Positions 24,501 through 32,147 of a stretch of DNA of 33,412 bases are shown in pieces. Origin of the DNA: Candidatus Omnitrophota bacterium (GTDB lineage: Bacteria > Omnitrophota > Gorgyraeia > M55B152); NCBI GenBank assembly GCA_018399975.1, contig JAGYNU010000006.1, positions 1-33,412 on the forward strand, written 5' to 3'. A program made the position numbers and the translations under genes. The notes beneath the pieces are model-generated. The model saw only the letters and a list, made by a program, of their open reading frames with translations. It did no database searches and was not told the DNA's origin. Every line of letters begins with the position of its first letter. Position 1 is the first letter of the stretch.

Positions 24501-26137
24501 ATTATTATCCACAATTCGATAAAGTTGTAACATTTACCGAAGAAGATAAGAAATTGGTATCCTCTATTTCTCCAAAAATCAACATCGAGGTCATTCCTAT
24601 AGGTTTAGATTTATCAGATTATTCTTTTTCGTTAAAAAAAAATAAAAAATATGATGTTATCTTTGTAGGTCATTTTTTGCACTATCCTAATATAGATGGT
24701 ATAAAGTATTTTTGCGATGAAATTTTTCCAAGAATTACAAAACGAATTAAGGATGTAACATTATATATTTTGGGTTCTTATATGCCTGACGAGGTAGTAA
24801 AATTGGGAAAGCAAAGTAACATAGAAATTATCGGTGAAGTTAGAAATATTCAAGAATATTTTTCAAAAGCTAAAGTTTTAGTTGTTCCAATTAGATTAGG
24901 TAAAGGGTTAAAGGTAAAAATTCTTGAGGCGATGGCTTCAGGATGTGCTGTGGTAACCACAAAAGAGATTGCTATAGATTATTATGATTTTCATATAGGT
25001 ACTACGTGTCTTTTAACAAATGGCTCACCTGAAGAGTTTGCTGAATCCGTTATAAGGTTAATCCAAAATGATGATTTTCGTAATAATATTGTTTCTAATG
25101 CAAGAAAGCTGGTAGATAAGGTTTATAATATAAAGGCAGTTAGTCAAAAAACTGAACAGTTATATAAGAAATTAATAAAGTATTCTTCAAATGGGTTTAA
25201 TTCTCCAATAGTTAGTGTTTCTCCTTGTTTTGATGATAATGAAGAGCAAGTATCTTCTATATGGGCAGGTTGGGACATTATAATGAGATGTAATTATCGC
25301 TGTGCATATTGTTTTAATAATGGGCATTGGGATAAGTTAAAATATTTCCTAAGAGGTTCTGATGAATGGTTAGAATTTTGGAAAAGGGTTTATTTTAGAC
25401 ATGGTCAAGTTCATATTAATAATGTTGCAGGAGGAGAGCCGTTTCTTTATCCTAATTTTACAAATCTTATCAAAGGGGTATCCAGATTTCATACAATAGG
25501 TGTCAATACCAATCTTAGTTGTATTCCTGAAAAATTTATAAAAGAAGTTGACCCAAAGAGAGTAAAATTATTCCCTTCATTCCATCCAGATTTTACTTCA
25601 GTATCAAAATTTATAGATAGGCTTATTTATCTAAAGGAATATGGATGGAGGAATTGGACCAGTATAGTTGCATATCCTGTTTTTTTTGACAGATTAGGTG
25701 AATATAAAGAACAATTTAAAAAAAATGGATTGGAAGTTTTTATTCAACCGTTTATTGGAATTTATGAAGGGGAAAAATATCCCAAAAATTATACGAAACA
25801 ACAGAAAGGATTTTTATTGCAACAAGCAAGAGTTCCTGAATATATTGACTATCAATTAAATTGCATATCTTTTCGTGACAAACTTTGCAATGCTGGTAAA
25901 AATTATTTCCGTGTAAATGCTAAAGGGGAGATTTATCGTTGTGCTTTTGGTCCTAAATTGGGCAATATTCAGGATGAAGATATTTCTCTTTTCGATAAGC
26001 CACAACCGTGTCCTAAAGAGTTTTGTGTGTGTCCGAATGAAATGGTGTTTTTAGAATCGCAAAAAAAAGTTAGAATAAAAATACATAAAGATTTTTTGAA
26101 GGATATGGATTTATCTTGTGATTATGTATCAAAATAA
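21539..26137 (+). CDS. Giant multidomain protein: GT2 - coiled coil - TM - GT2 - GT4 - radical SAM
   Basis: A 1532-residue chain with at least four enzyme domains. Residues 4-250 form a GT2 (DNGSTDGS 42-49, NND 90-92, EDVD 188-191). Residues about 285-420 are a Lys/Glu/Asn-rich coiled coil. Residues about 450-480 form a hydrophobic membrane hairpin or helix. Residues 504-790 are a second GT2 (DDCSANGS from 543, NND 592-594, WEDIDLSYRAWKRG). Residues about 825-1215 are a GT4/GT-B domain (VSPVVPYPVNRGGQ, LRLGKGLKVKILEAMASGCAVVTT). Residues about 1240-1532 are a radical SAM domain with Cys1251, Cys1255 and Cys1258 and a Cys-rich SPASM-like tail. No frameshift or stop interrupts it. Domains are individually common in surface-glycan clusters, but I know no named protein joining them all. 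There is no Shine-Dalgarno. The next GT2 gene overlaps its end. Confidence 0.9.
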   Translation: MKKPTVSIVIVNYNGEYFLEPCLKSVFNLNYPKTKLEIIVVDNGSTDGSIDLIKKQFPKVKIIENDVNNYCKANNLGIKESKSDYIAFLNNDTEVDKNWLIELIKIIEEDSKIGAVGSKILYPNGQISNVGHFGLPNFYWGEKGAFENADQFANIEERNSLCGVAVLYPKRIFGKVGCFDEDFIIYMEDVDMSYRVKQGGFKLVYVPDAIIKHYFHGSGGHELSRYFIERNRLLYLAKHHPQFLVSSLLGNGYFTVNNNIDYLGKIYQIIADVILKLFKHHSIQKTQNILNRLFEELGKISNYENEILKQKVKEFKSEVLKKTEGISVLQGDLKKLNNNIIQKDEEVLSIKDELNNKNDLIKKVKEDNADKDLQLQKKHCEINNLKDKLQRIRKKTEEYEQNITKLNEIVHAKNNDLSNLWHELNCIKNSEGYKFILRPLWNLIFTTRKFLKTFFLILILFLLIPIFLFLPVFFFIEEKAWALFSLKFKKNIPERKIIPYKTLKLSVVIPNYGNKRIINRCLKSLFKLEEFAKSEDNEVIVVDDCSANGSVDFIKINFPKVRVIENKKNMGFGFSCNRGIKAARNELILLLNNDVFVDKGFLKPLIRHFKDESVFSVTPKLYDWDKKTFKWGMNVGGFKQGYLRFFNEKDTAYGRKIYHTSPTLYSVGAAMLFRKRDFLWLGGFDSIYKPYSWEDIDLSYRAWKRGLKVLYEPKSIIYHKGKATIGKYKRELEIKNEITFTCKNFTDRSIIYKFLKYLPQVTYNGKTKFLRGFLWALRLLPITLLHRFKERCYIVSTDRKILDGINSIYSRFKSEQKKCINGNHKKNILIVSPVVPYPVNRGGQLKLYYSLKFLSKKFNILWVSFSEEVKSVATNEFLGKNCLDYILIPQDNLNNEDNFNSNFPGIVNKCYSLNMKESIRYMIEKYNVDLVQIEFSWLAYYISFMRRIPAVLVEHDPTPAFPLKSYMPFNNQKERADGAKKWRDFLGNYYPQFDKVVTFTEEDKKLVSSISPKINIEVIPIGLDLSDYSFSLKKNKKYDVIFVGHFLHYPNIDGIKYFCDEIFPRITKRIKDVTLYILGSYMPDEVVKLGKQSNIEIIGEVRNIQEYFSKAKVLVVPIRLGKGLKVKILEAMASGCAVVTTKEIAIDYYDFHIGTTCLLTNGSPEEFAESVIRLIQNDDFRNNIVSNARKLVDKVYNIKAVSQKTEQLYKKLIKYSSNGFNSPIVSVSPCFDDNEEQVSSIWAGWDIIMRCNYRCAYCFNNGHWDKLKYFLRGSDEWLEFWKRVYFRHGQVHINNVAGGEPFLYPNFTNLIKGVSRFHTIGVNTNLSCIPEKFIKEVDPKRVKLFPSFHPDFTSVSKFIDRLIYLKEYGWRNWTSIVAYPVFFDRLGEYKEQFKKNGLEVFIQPFIGIYEGEKYPKNYTKQQKGFLLQQARVPEYIDYQLNCISFRDKLCNAGKNYFRVNAKGEIYRCAFGPKLGNIQDEDISLFDKPQPCPKEFCVCPNEMVFLESQKKVRIKIHKDFLKDMDLSCDYVSK

Positions 26138-27053
26138 CGATAAATTTAAGATATCAGTTATCATACCTACAAAGAATGGAATGCCTTATATAAGGGATTG
26201 TTTGAGTTCAATATTCAATCAGCAATTTACATATAAATTTGAGGTGATTTGTGTGGATTCTGGTTCGGTTGACGGAACATTGGAAGTTATTAAGAGATAT
26301 CCTGTAAGGTTGTTTACCATCTTACCTAAAGATTTTAATCATGGGTTAACACGTAACTTTGCTATTGATAAAGCAAATTCAGAATTTGTTGTTATTTTAA
26401 CTCAAGATGCAGTTCCATATGGTAAGTATTGGTTAACTAAAATGGTTGATAATTTTAGTGATGAGTTAGTAGCAGGAGTTTATTGTAGGCAAATTCCGAG
26501 AAAAGAAGATGATATAATTTTAAAGAGAGAGATGGAAAGTTTTTTAACTGCCCGTAGAAACAAAATAATATCTTATATTAAAAGTGAAAAATGGTACGAT
26601 TCTCTTAATCCTATAGAACGTTTTATAACATGTTATTTTGACAATGTTTGTTCATGTATTCGAAAAAGTATTTGGAGTAAATTCCATTTTCCCGAGACAA
26701 ATTTTGCTGAAGATTTAATGTGGTCAAAAACAATATTAGAACATGGTTATAAAATTGTTTATGAACCAAATGCTAAAGTCATACATTCTCATAATAAATC
26801 TTTTAAATATAAATACCTAAGATATTATATGCATTATGAAACACTACATAAATTATTTGGTATCCAACAAATAGATAGCTTTAATATAGTTATTAGAGAA
26901 ACATTGAAGCAAAGCATTGGCAATATTATATTTTTATTTAAAAATATAAAAATATTATTTTTATCACATTTTTTTTATCTTTTATTAAAATGCATTTTAG
27001 ATCCACTCATTATAAATTGTGCTCAATATAAAGCAATTAAAAATAATATTTAA
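26124..27053 (+). CDS. Family 2 glycosyltransferase, rhamnosyltransferase-like
   Basis: A 309-residue GT2 with ISVIIPTKNGMPYIRDCL and VDSGSVDGT. FNHGLTRNFAIDKA followed by VILTQDAVPYGKYWL is the pattern of rhamnosyl- and related transferases. These carry Q-D-A in place of the DxD metal motif. FAEDLMWSKTILEHGYKIVYEP supplies the catalytic-base region. I take the ATG at 26124. A GTG at 26118 is possible. The start overlaps the last 14 bp of the giant gene, so the two are translationally coupled and probably act on the same glycan. Confidence 0.85.
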   Translation: MYQNNDKFKISVIIPTKNGMPYIRDCLSSIFNQQFTYKFEVICVDSGSVDGTLEVIKRYPVRLFTILPKDFNHGLTRNFAIDKANSEFVVILTQDAVPYGKYWLTKMVDNFSDELVAGVYCRQIPRKEDDIILKREMESFLTARRNKIISYIKSEKWYDSLNPIERFITCYFDNVCSCIRKSIWSKFHFPETNFAEDLMWSKTILEHGYKIVYEPNAKVIHSHNKSFKYKYLRYYMHYETLHKLFGIQQIDSFNIVIRETLKQSIGNIIFLFKNIKILFLSHFFYLLLKCILDPLIINCAQYKAIKNNI

Positions 27054-27056
27054 TAA

Positions 27057-28277
27057 ATGAAAAAATACTGCAAGAAATTTATATTGTTATTTTTATTCTT
27101 GGCCATTGTGTTATTTGGGGTTGAAGTTATTTTACGGTTTTCCCCGAATTTTTATATAAATCATATAGGAAATTCAGAACCTTGGCCTCCAGGTATGTTT
27201 ATGGAAGATAAAAAATTAGGATTTAAACTAAAACCTAATTTTTCAGGATTTTATTATAGAAAATTTAAGGACAGAAAGTTCAAAATTCGATATCATATTA
27301 ATACTAATTCTTTTGGTTTAAGAGATAAAGAAATTGCTTTGTTTAAAGAAAGTGGCGAAAAAAGAATTTTATGCTTAGGTGATTCTTTTACTCAAGCGAT
27401 TGAAGTTGATTTATGCAATACTTTTTGTAAAGTCATAGAAAAAAAGATTAATTATGTAGAAAGTCAAAATAAAATTAGAGTTATAAATGCCGGAGTTTTA
27501 GGTTGGGGACTGTATCAGGAGTTACATTATCTAAAAAATATGGGTTTTAAATTTCTCCCTGACATTGTATTAGTTAATATTTGGGTAGGTGATGATATAT
27601 TCCAGTCAAAAATACCCACTATGAGTTTACATAAACGTGATGTTCAACATGTAGATTACGAAGGTAGTTATGTAATTAAACTAATAAAAGACTTTTTTTG
27701 CAAGTTAAGAGATTATAGACAAAAATTTAGATCCGTTAAAGATAATGGAACTAAAAAATTTTATTTTCGATTTGAAGATATTTTTCTTAAAACTAATTCT
27801 CATCTTGAGGATTTAAAAAGAAAGCAATATTTAAGAATTGACGGTCAACTTTATGCTGGATTATATCTTATGCAAAAAAAATACCCAAAAATCATGCAAG
27901 AAAATTGGAATGTATTTTTTGAAATTATAAAAGAAATGATAGGTTTTGCAGATAAATTAGATTTTAAGATTGTATTTATAATAATACCAACCAAAGAACA
28001 GGTCAATGATTGGGGAGCTTTAGATAATTTAATCAATTATTCTAATATTGACAAAAATAATTTTGAGATTAATAAACCTCAAATAATTTTGGGTGGATTT
28101 TTAAAGAAACATGAAGTTTTGTATCTTGATTTACTACCTGTACTGGAGAAAGTTAAAAGAGAATTCCCAACTTGTCATTTATTTTTTCACGGTTGTCATT
28201 TGAATGAAAAAGGACATAAAATCGTAGCTCAGCAAATCGCAAAGTTTTTATTTGAAAACAAATTACTTAATTTTTAG
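27057..28277 (+). CDS. Membrane-anchored SGNH-hydrolase-like protein with altered catalytic motifs
   Basis: A 406-residue protein with an N-terminal membrane anchor (about 8-25) and an exported SGNH/GDSL-type domain. GDSFTQ (Gly108-Asp109-Ser110) is the nucleophile block. INAGVLGWG is the glycine block. VNIWVGDDIF stands where G-x-N-D is usual. The final block is H378-G-C-H381-LNEKGH. In family members the last motif is normally D-x-x-H, so the acid residue appears to be His here. Related proteins add or remove acetyl groups on surface glycans. Whether this one is active is open. It begins 3 bp after the preceding gene. Confidence 0.75.
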   Translation: MKKYCKKFILLFLFLAIVLFGVEVILRFSPNFYINHIGNSEPWPPGMFMEDKKLGFKLKPNFSGFYYRKFKDRKFKIRYHINTNSFGLRDKEIALFKESGEKRILCLGDSFTQAIEVDLCNTFCKVIEKKINYVESQNKIRVINAGVLGWGLYQELHYLKNMGFKFLPDIVLVNIWVGDDIFQSKIPTMSLHKRDVQHVDYEGSYVIKLIKDFFCKLRDYRQKFRSVKDNGTKKFYFRFEDIFLKTNSHLEDLKRKQYLRIDGQLYAGLYLMQKKYPKIMQENWNVFFEIIKEMIGFADKLDFKIVFIIIPTKEQVNDWGALDNLINYSNIDKNNFEINKPQIILGGFLKKHEVLYLDLLPVLEKVKREFPTCHLFFHGCHLNEKGHKIVAQQIAKFLFENKLLNF

Positions 28278-28301
28278 TTATATTTTTAAATACATTAAAT
28301 T

Positions 28302-29678
28302 ATGAAAGTATTACAGGTAATTCATTCGTTTCCACCATATTTCTCATCTGGTTCTGAATTATATACATATAATATAACCAGGGAACTTAGTAAAAGTATG
28401 AATGTTTATATTTTTCATCGGATTCCTAAAGGAGAAAGGAAAGAATATGAGATATTATTAGATCGGATAAAAGGGTTAAATATATTTAAGGTAAATTATA
28501 ATTGGTTGGAGTATTTTGTCTTGAATGATTTTTCTGAAAAAAATAATAAAATAGATGAAATATTTAGAAGTATATTAGATAAAATTAAACCCGATGTAGT
28601 TCACTTTCAGCATTTAATTCAATTATCTATTTCAATGATTAATGAGGCAAAAAAGAGAAATATACCTATAGTGTTTACTTTACATGATTATTGGCTTATT
28701 TGTCCCCAAATACAGTTATTTTATTTAGAACATAAGATTTGCAGATGTTATAGTAGAGAAGGTTGTAGAGGTTGTATATATTGGAATATGAATTACAAGT
28801 CAAATATGATGAAATTTGTAAGAAAATTAAAAAGAGTTATCCCGGGATTAAAATATCCTGTAAATGGCCGTTACCGTTTACTAAGACAAATATTGGATTA
28901 TATAATACAAAGCTTTATGGATAAACCAACTTATCAGAAAATTATAAGCCGAAGAAATGAAAATATTTCAAAAGTATTTTCTTCAGTTGATTTATTTATT
29001 TCCCCTTCTGTTTTTTTGAAAAAGAAAATAACCGGTTCAAAATTGTTTTCAAATAAAATTATTCATTCCAAATATGGTATCAGTTTACCTTTGTCATATA
29101 AAAAAAATAAAAAAACTAATAAAAATATTAATATCGGATTTAGAGGGCAGTTGATTTTTCACAAAGGAGTGCATGTTTTGATTAGGGCTTTTAAGCGTAT
29201 TAAAGACCCAAATGTAGTTCTTAAAATATATGGAGGAGTTCCTAACTATGGTGATTTTCATGGTGATTATTCATATGAAGAATTATTAAAAAATTTGGCA
29301 GATGGTTCAAATGTACGATTTTTAGGACCATATTTTTATGATAATATAAATAAAATTTTGGATGACATAGATTTATTAGTGGTGCCATCTATTTGGTATG
29401 AAAACTGCCCTATTACTATATTGGAATCGTTTGCTAACCGAACACCGGTTATAGCTTCAAATATAGGAGGAATTCCTGAGTTAGTGAAACACCGAGTAAA
29501 TGGTTTATTGTTTAAACCAGGAGACAGTGTAGATTTGTATAATAAGATAAATTATGTATGTGAAAATCCAGAAGTTATTGGTGAATTCAGTAATAATATT
29601 TCCGGAGTTAAAACTATCGAGGAAAATGCCGAAGAATTAAAGAAGATTTATAAAAATTTAATTGAGGGGAAATTTTAA
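28302..29678 (+). CDS. Family 4 glycosyltransferase
   Basis: GT-B retaining glycosyltransferase. The 458 residues carry VLQVIHSFPPYFSSGSELYTYNITREL (N-terminal domain with the acceptor-side glycine loop), HFQHLIQLSISM and FTLHDYWLICP. A four-Cys patch follows (Cys147, Cys149, Cys155, Cys158), which is seen in a subset of GT4 enzymes. The C-terminal donor domain has IGFRGQLIFHKGVHVLIRAF and VVPSIWYENCPITILESFANRTPVIAS, the E-x7-E motif region. It is longer than average because of an insertion at about 175-225. Donor sugar unknown. Confidence 0.88.
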   Translation: MKVLQVIHSFPPYFSSGSELYTYNITRELSKSMNVYIFHRIPKGERKEYEILLDRIKGLNIFKVNYNWLEYFVLNDFSEKNNKIDEIFRSILDKIKPDVVHFQHLIQLSISMINEAKKRNIPIVFTLHDYWLICPQIQLFYLEHKICRCYSREGCRGCIYWNMNYKSNMMKFVRKLKRVIPGLKYPVNGRYRLLRQILDYIIQSFMDKPTYQKIISRRNENISKVFSSVDLFISPSVFLKKKITGSKLFSNKIIHSKYGISLPLSYKKNKKTNKNINIGFRGQLIFHKGVHVLIRAFKRIKDPNVVLKIYGGVPNYGDFHGDYSYEELLKNLADGSNVRFLGPYFYDNINKILDDIDLLVVPSIWYENCPITILESFANRTPVIASNIGGIPELVKHRVNGLLFKPGDSVDLYNKINYVCENPEVIGEFSNNISGVKTIEENAEELKKIYKNLIEGKF

Positions 29679-29762
29679 AAACGGACTTTCTGTTTAATTT
29701 GCTTTATATAAAAGTTTATTTTTATATATAATCATTTTTAAAACATATTTTTTAAGAATATA

Positions 29763-30692
29763 ATGGGATTTTTTAAAAATGTTAATAAGGTTAAACTGGG
29801 TAAAGTTTTTAATTTATGTGTTATATTTATTTCTATTGGTTATGTTTATTTAAGTATTATCTCTTACAAATTCCGATTTAAAGATATAGATATAGAGATA
29901 GATTATTTGTGTATTTTCATAGCGAGCATTTTATTATTTCTTGTGTATATGATTTATGTGGGATTGTGGAGGGGAATAATGAGTTTTTTAAAATGTCCTA
30001 TATCTTTTAAAAAATTAGCTTATGTATATTTTTCTACTTTATTATATAAATATATTCCAGGCAAAATTTGGGTTCCTATATGGAGAATTGTTTATTTAAC
30101 CAATGGTAAAAATAAAAAAAATCTTGCGCTGAGTTTATTTTTAGATTTAATTTTTAAAGTTTTTGCTGGGTTTATTATAGGTATGATTTGTTTTTTTATT
30201 TTGTTGAAGCAATTCCAAGTTAAATTAAACCAGTTCAACGTTTGTTTCATTATTGTGTTATTGTTTATATCTGTTTTAGTTATTGTATTTATTTATAAGA
30301 AGAATGTTTTTTTCTGTATTTTCTTAAAAAGTCTATCAAATAAGAAAGCTTATGTTTTAAGAATTTTCGTTATATTAACATTGATATATTGTTTTACGAT
30401 ATGTTTGGAAGGATTATCTTTTTTCTTAATTATAAACGCAGTAACCGACAGTCAAGAATTATTATATTCTATTGGTACTAAAGCTATAGCAAAAAGTATT
30501 TTTTCTGCAGTTCCAGTTAGTCATGTAGGTACTACAGAAGCAACTTATGTTTTTTTTCTTAAGAAGATTATTAAATTTCCATACTTTTTCATAATCCCTT
30601 TGTTATATAGGGTATGGAAAATATTTTGTGAATTAACTTTGTTTATATTTTTTAAACTTTATAAATTTAGTTTTCTAAAAAAATATGAGTAA
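29763..30692 (+). CDS. Second COG0392-like polytopic membrane protein
   Basis: A 309-residue membrane protein with about eight hydrophobic stretches. KLAYVYFSTLLYKYIPGKIWVPIWRIVYL (about 80-108) resembles the substrate loop of LPG-synthase-TM/AglD-like proteins. Near residue 250, FSAVPVSHVGTTEATYVFFL corresponds to the glycine-rich G-x-x-E-A signature, which is weaker than in the copy at 19194-20135. It overlaps the kinase gene downstream by 8 bp, so the two are translationally coupled and likely functionally paired. Assignment rests on topology and motif placement. Confidence 0.65.
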   Translation: MGFFKNVNKVKLGKVFNLCVIFISIGYVYLSIISYKFRFKDIDIEIDYLCIFIASILLFLVYMIYVGLWRGIMSFLKCPISFKKLAYVYFSTLLYKYIPGKIWVPIWRIVYLTNGKNKKNLALSLFLDLIFKVFAGFIIGMICFFILLKQFQVKLNQFNVCFIIVLLFISVLVIVFIYKKNVFFCIFLKSLSNKKAYVLRIFVILTLIYCFTICLEGLSFFLIINAVTDSQELLYSIGTKAIAKSIFSAVPVSHVGTTEATYVFFLKKIIKFPYFFIIPLLYRVWKIFCELTLFIFFKLYKFSFLKKYE

Positions 30693-32037
30693 GTTTAAAA
30701 AAAACTATGTAGTATATCTAATAATATATCTAACTTTATTTATTTCTATTGTTATACCCAAAACTTTTTCTAAAAAGATACCATTATCTAACAGAAGGAA
30801 ATCCTCGGAATGTTATCGAGAACTTATACAAATTTATAATGAATATATAGAATTGGAGAATAATATATTTAAAAAATTAGTTTTTTGTCTTTCGGATTTT
30901 CAGCTTCAAAAAGGTACCAGTTTAAAGTTAATTTTAGAAGATCAATTTGGTAAGAAGTGGATATTTAAACCGGGGGAAAAAGCTAAAAGTGAGATAGTAG
31001 TTTATCATTTATTTACTCTCTTTGGTATTGAAGCACCAGAGATACATTTTATCGAATTACCTGTAAATGGTAAAGAGGTTTTCGGAAGTATCCAAAAATT
31101 TATTGACAATCAGGGTAATTTATATGACATTTCTCCAGTTGAACTTACCCGAGAAACATTAGTATATTTATTAAGAAGTCATGTATTTACTTGGCTTCTT
31201 GCAAATTACGATGCACATGCAAAAAATTTTCTAATAACTTCTCTAAAAAGAGGGAAAGTTCATAAAATTGTGCGTATAGATAATGACGGAGCATTTGGGA
31301 TATTAGGAGATGATGAATTGGAGATTAATTTTTCGCCTCCTTGGTATGGAAATTTAAATCGTAGTTACTATAATAAGTTATGGAAATCCTTTATGTTAAA
31401 TAATATTGAGCTCGATTTGAATGGAAATTATGAATTTGTCAAATTTGTTGCATATTTTCCAGATGAGTTTTTCAAAAAGTTGATATTGCATATATTTAGT
31501 AAAAATAAGATTGTAGATTTGGCGATTCAAAGGAAACGTAATTTACCTTTTGACTATAAAAAATTTTACAATAAACTTATCAAATTCAAAAAAGCAAGTT
31601 TATATTTTAACCAAAGTATTAGCAGTAAAAAGTGTTGTAATATAGGTAGTGTAATTTGTGGAAAACTTAAAGCAAAAACTGAAAAACTAAGAAATATTAT
31701 AAAGTTAAATGAGGTTGAAGAAATTGAGAAACAATTAAATATTGCAGCAAAAGCATCTATTGACGGATTCAAAATATTGAAAAAAGTTTATTACTTTTTC
31801 TGGGATGAATCATATTGGAAAGAAACCCATCAAAAGGATAGAGATAAAACTTTAGTCAAAATTTGTGATGAAGCTTTAGAACGATTAAAGAGTTTGAAAT
31901 TTACTGCGAATAATAAGTATGAAGAGTTTGCTATTAACTGCTATATTCAAGAGGTTAAACAAATAAAATTAGAAAATAAAGCCTCTTACGGGTTTAAGCA
32001 GATAAACAAAGTTGTTAAAGATATTACGTTATATTAA
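30685..32037 (+). CDS. Membrane-anchored HipA/FAM20-fold kinase-like protein
   Basis: A 450-residue protein with a basic N-terminus and a membrane segment (about residues 8-26). A kinase-like domain then follows, probably outside the cytoplasm. The elements visible are WIFKPG with Lys95 (ATP phosphate contact) and SEIVVYHLF with Glu103 (helix C partner). NYDAHAKN has Asp176 as catalytic base and Asn181 as metal ligand. RIDNDGAFG has Asp199 at the DFG-equivalent position. The N-x-D-x-H-x-x-N arrangement is that of HipA/PI3-4-kinase-like and FAM20 secretory kinases. It is not HipA toxin-like in context: no HipB is present and it is joined by overlap to a glycan-cluster membrane protein. FAM20B phosphorylates a sugar, so a glycan kinase role is a reasonable guess. 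Confidence 0.75.
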   Translation: MSKFKKNYVVYLIIYLTLFISIVIPKTFSKKIPLSNRRKSSECYRELIQIYNEYIELENNIFKKLVFCLSDFQLQKGTSLKLILEDQFGKKWIFKPGEKAKSEIVVYHLFTLFGIEAPEIHFIELPVNGKEVFGSIQKFIDNQGNLYDISPVELTRETLVYLLRSHVFTWLLANYDAHAKNFLITSLKRGKVHKIVRIDNDGAFGILGDDELEINFSPPWYGNLNRSYYNKLWKSFMLNNIELDLNGNYEFVKFVAYFPDEFFKKLILHIFSKNKIVDLAIQRKRNLPFDYKKFYNKLIKFKKASLYFNQSISSKKCCNIGSVICGKLKAKTEKLRNIIKLNEVEEIEKQLNIAAKASIDGFKILKKVYYFFWDESYWKETHQKDRDKTLVKICDEALERLKSLKFTANNKYEEFAINCYIQEVKQIKLENKASYGFKQINKVVKDITLY

Positions 32038-32147
32038 AACAATTTTATATTTTTGAAAGTTGTTATTATTGAGAGAAACGGAAACGTAGTAAAATAATAA
32101 AGGATATTGTTTGTGAAAAAATATAAAAAGTCGACAATTAACCAAAT

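Noticed and set aside
30685-32037. HipA toxin of a HipBA toxin-antitoxin pair
   Set aside because: There is no HipB-like helix-turn-helix gene adjacent, the protein has an N-terminal membrane segment, and it is embedded in a glycan operon.
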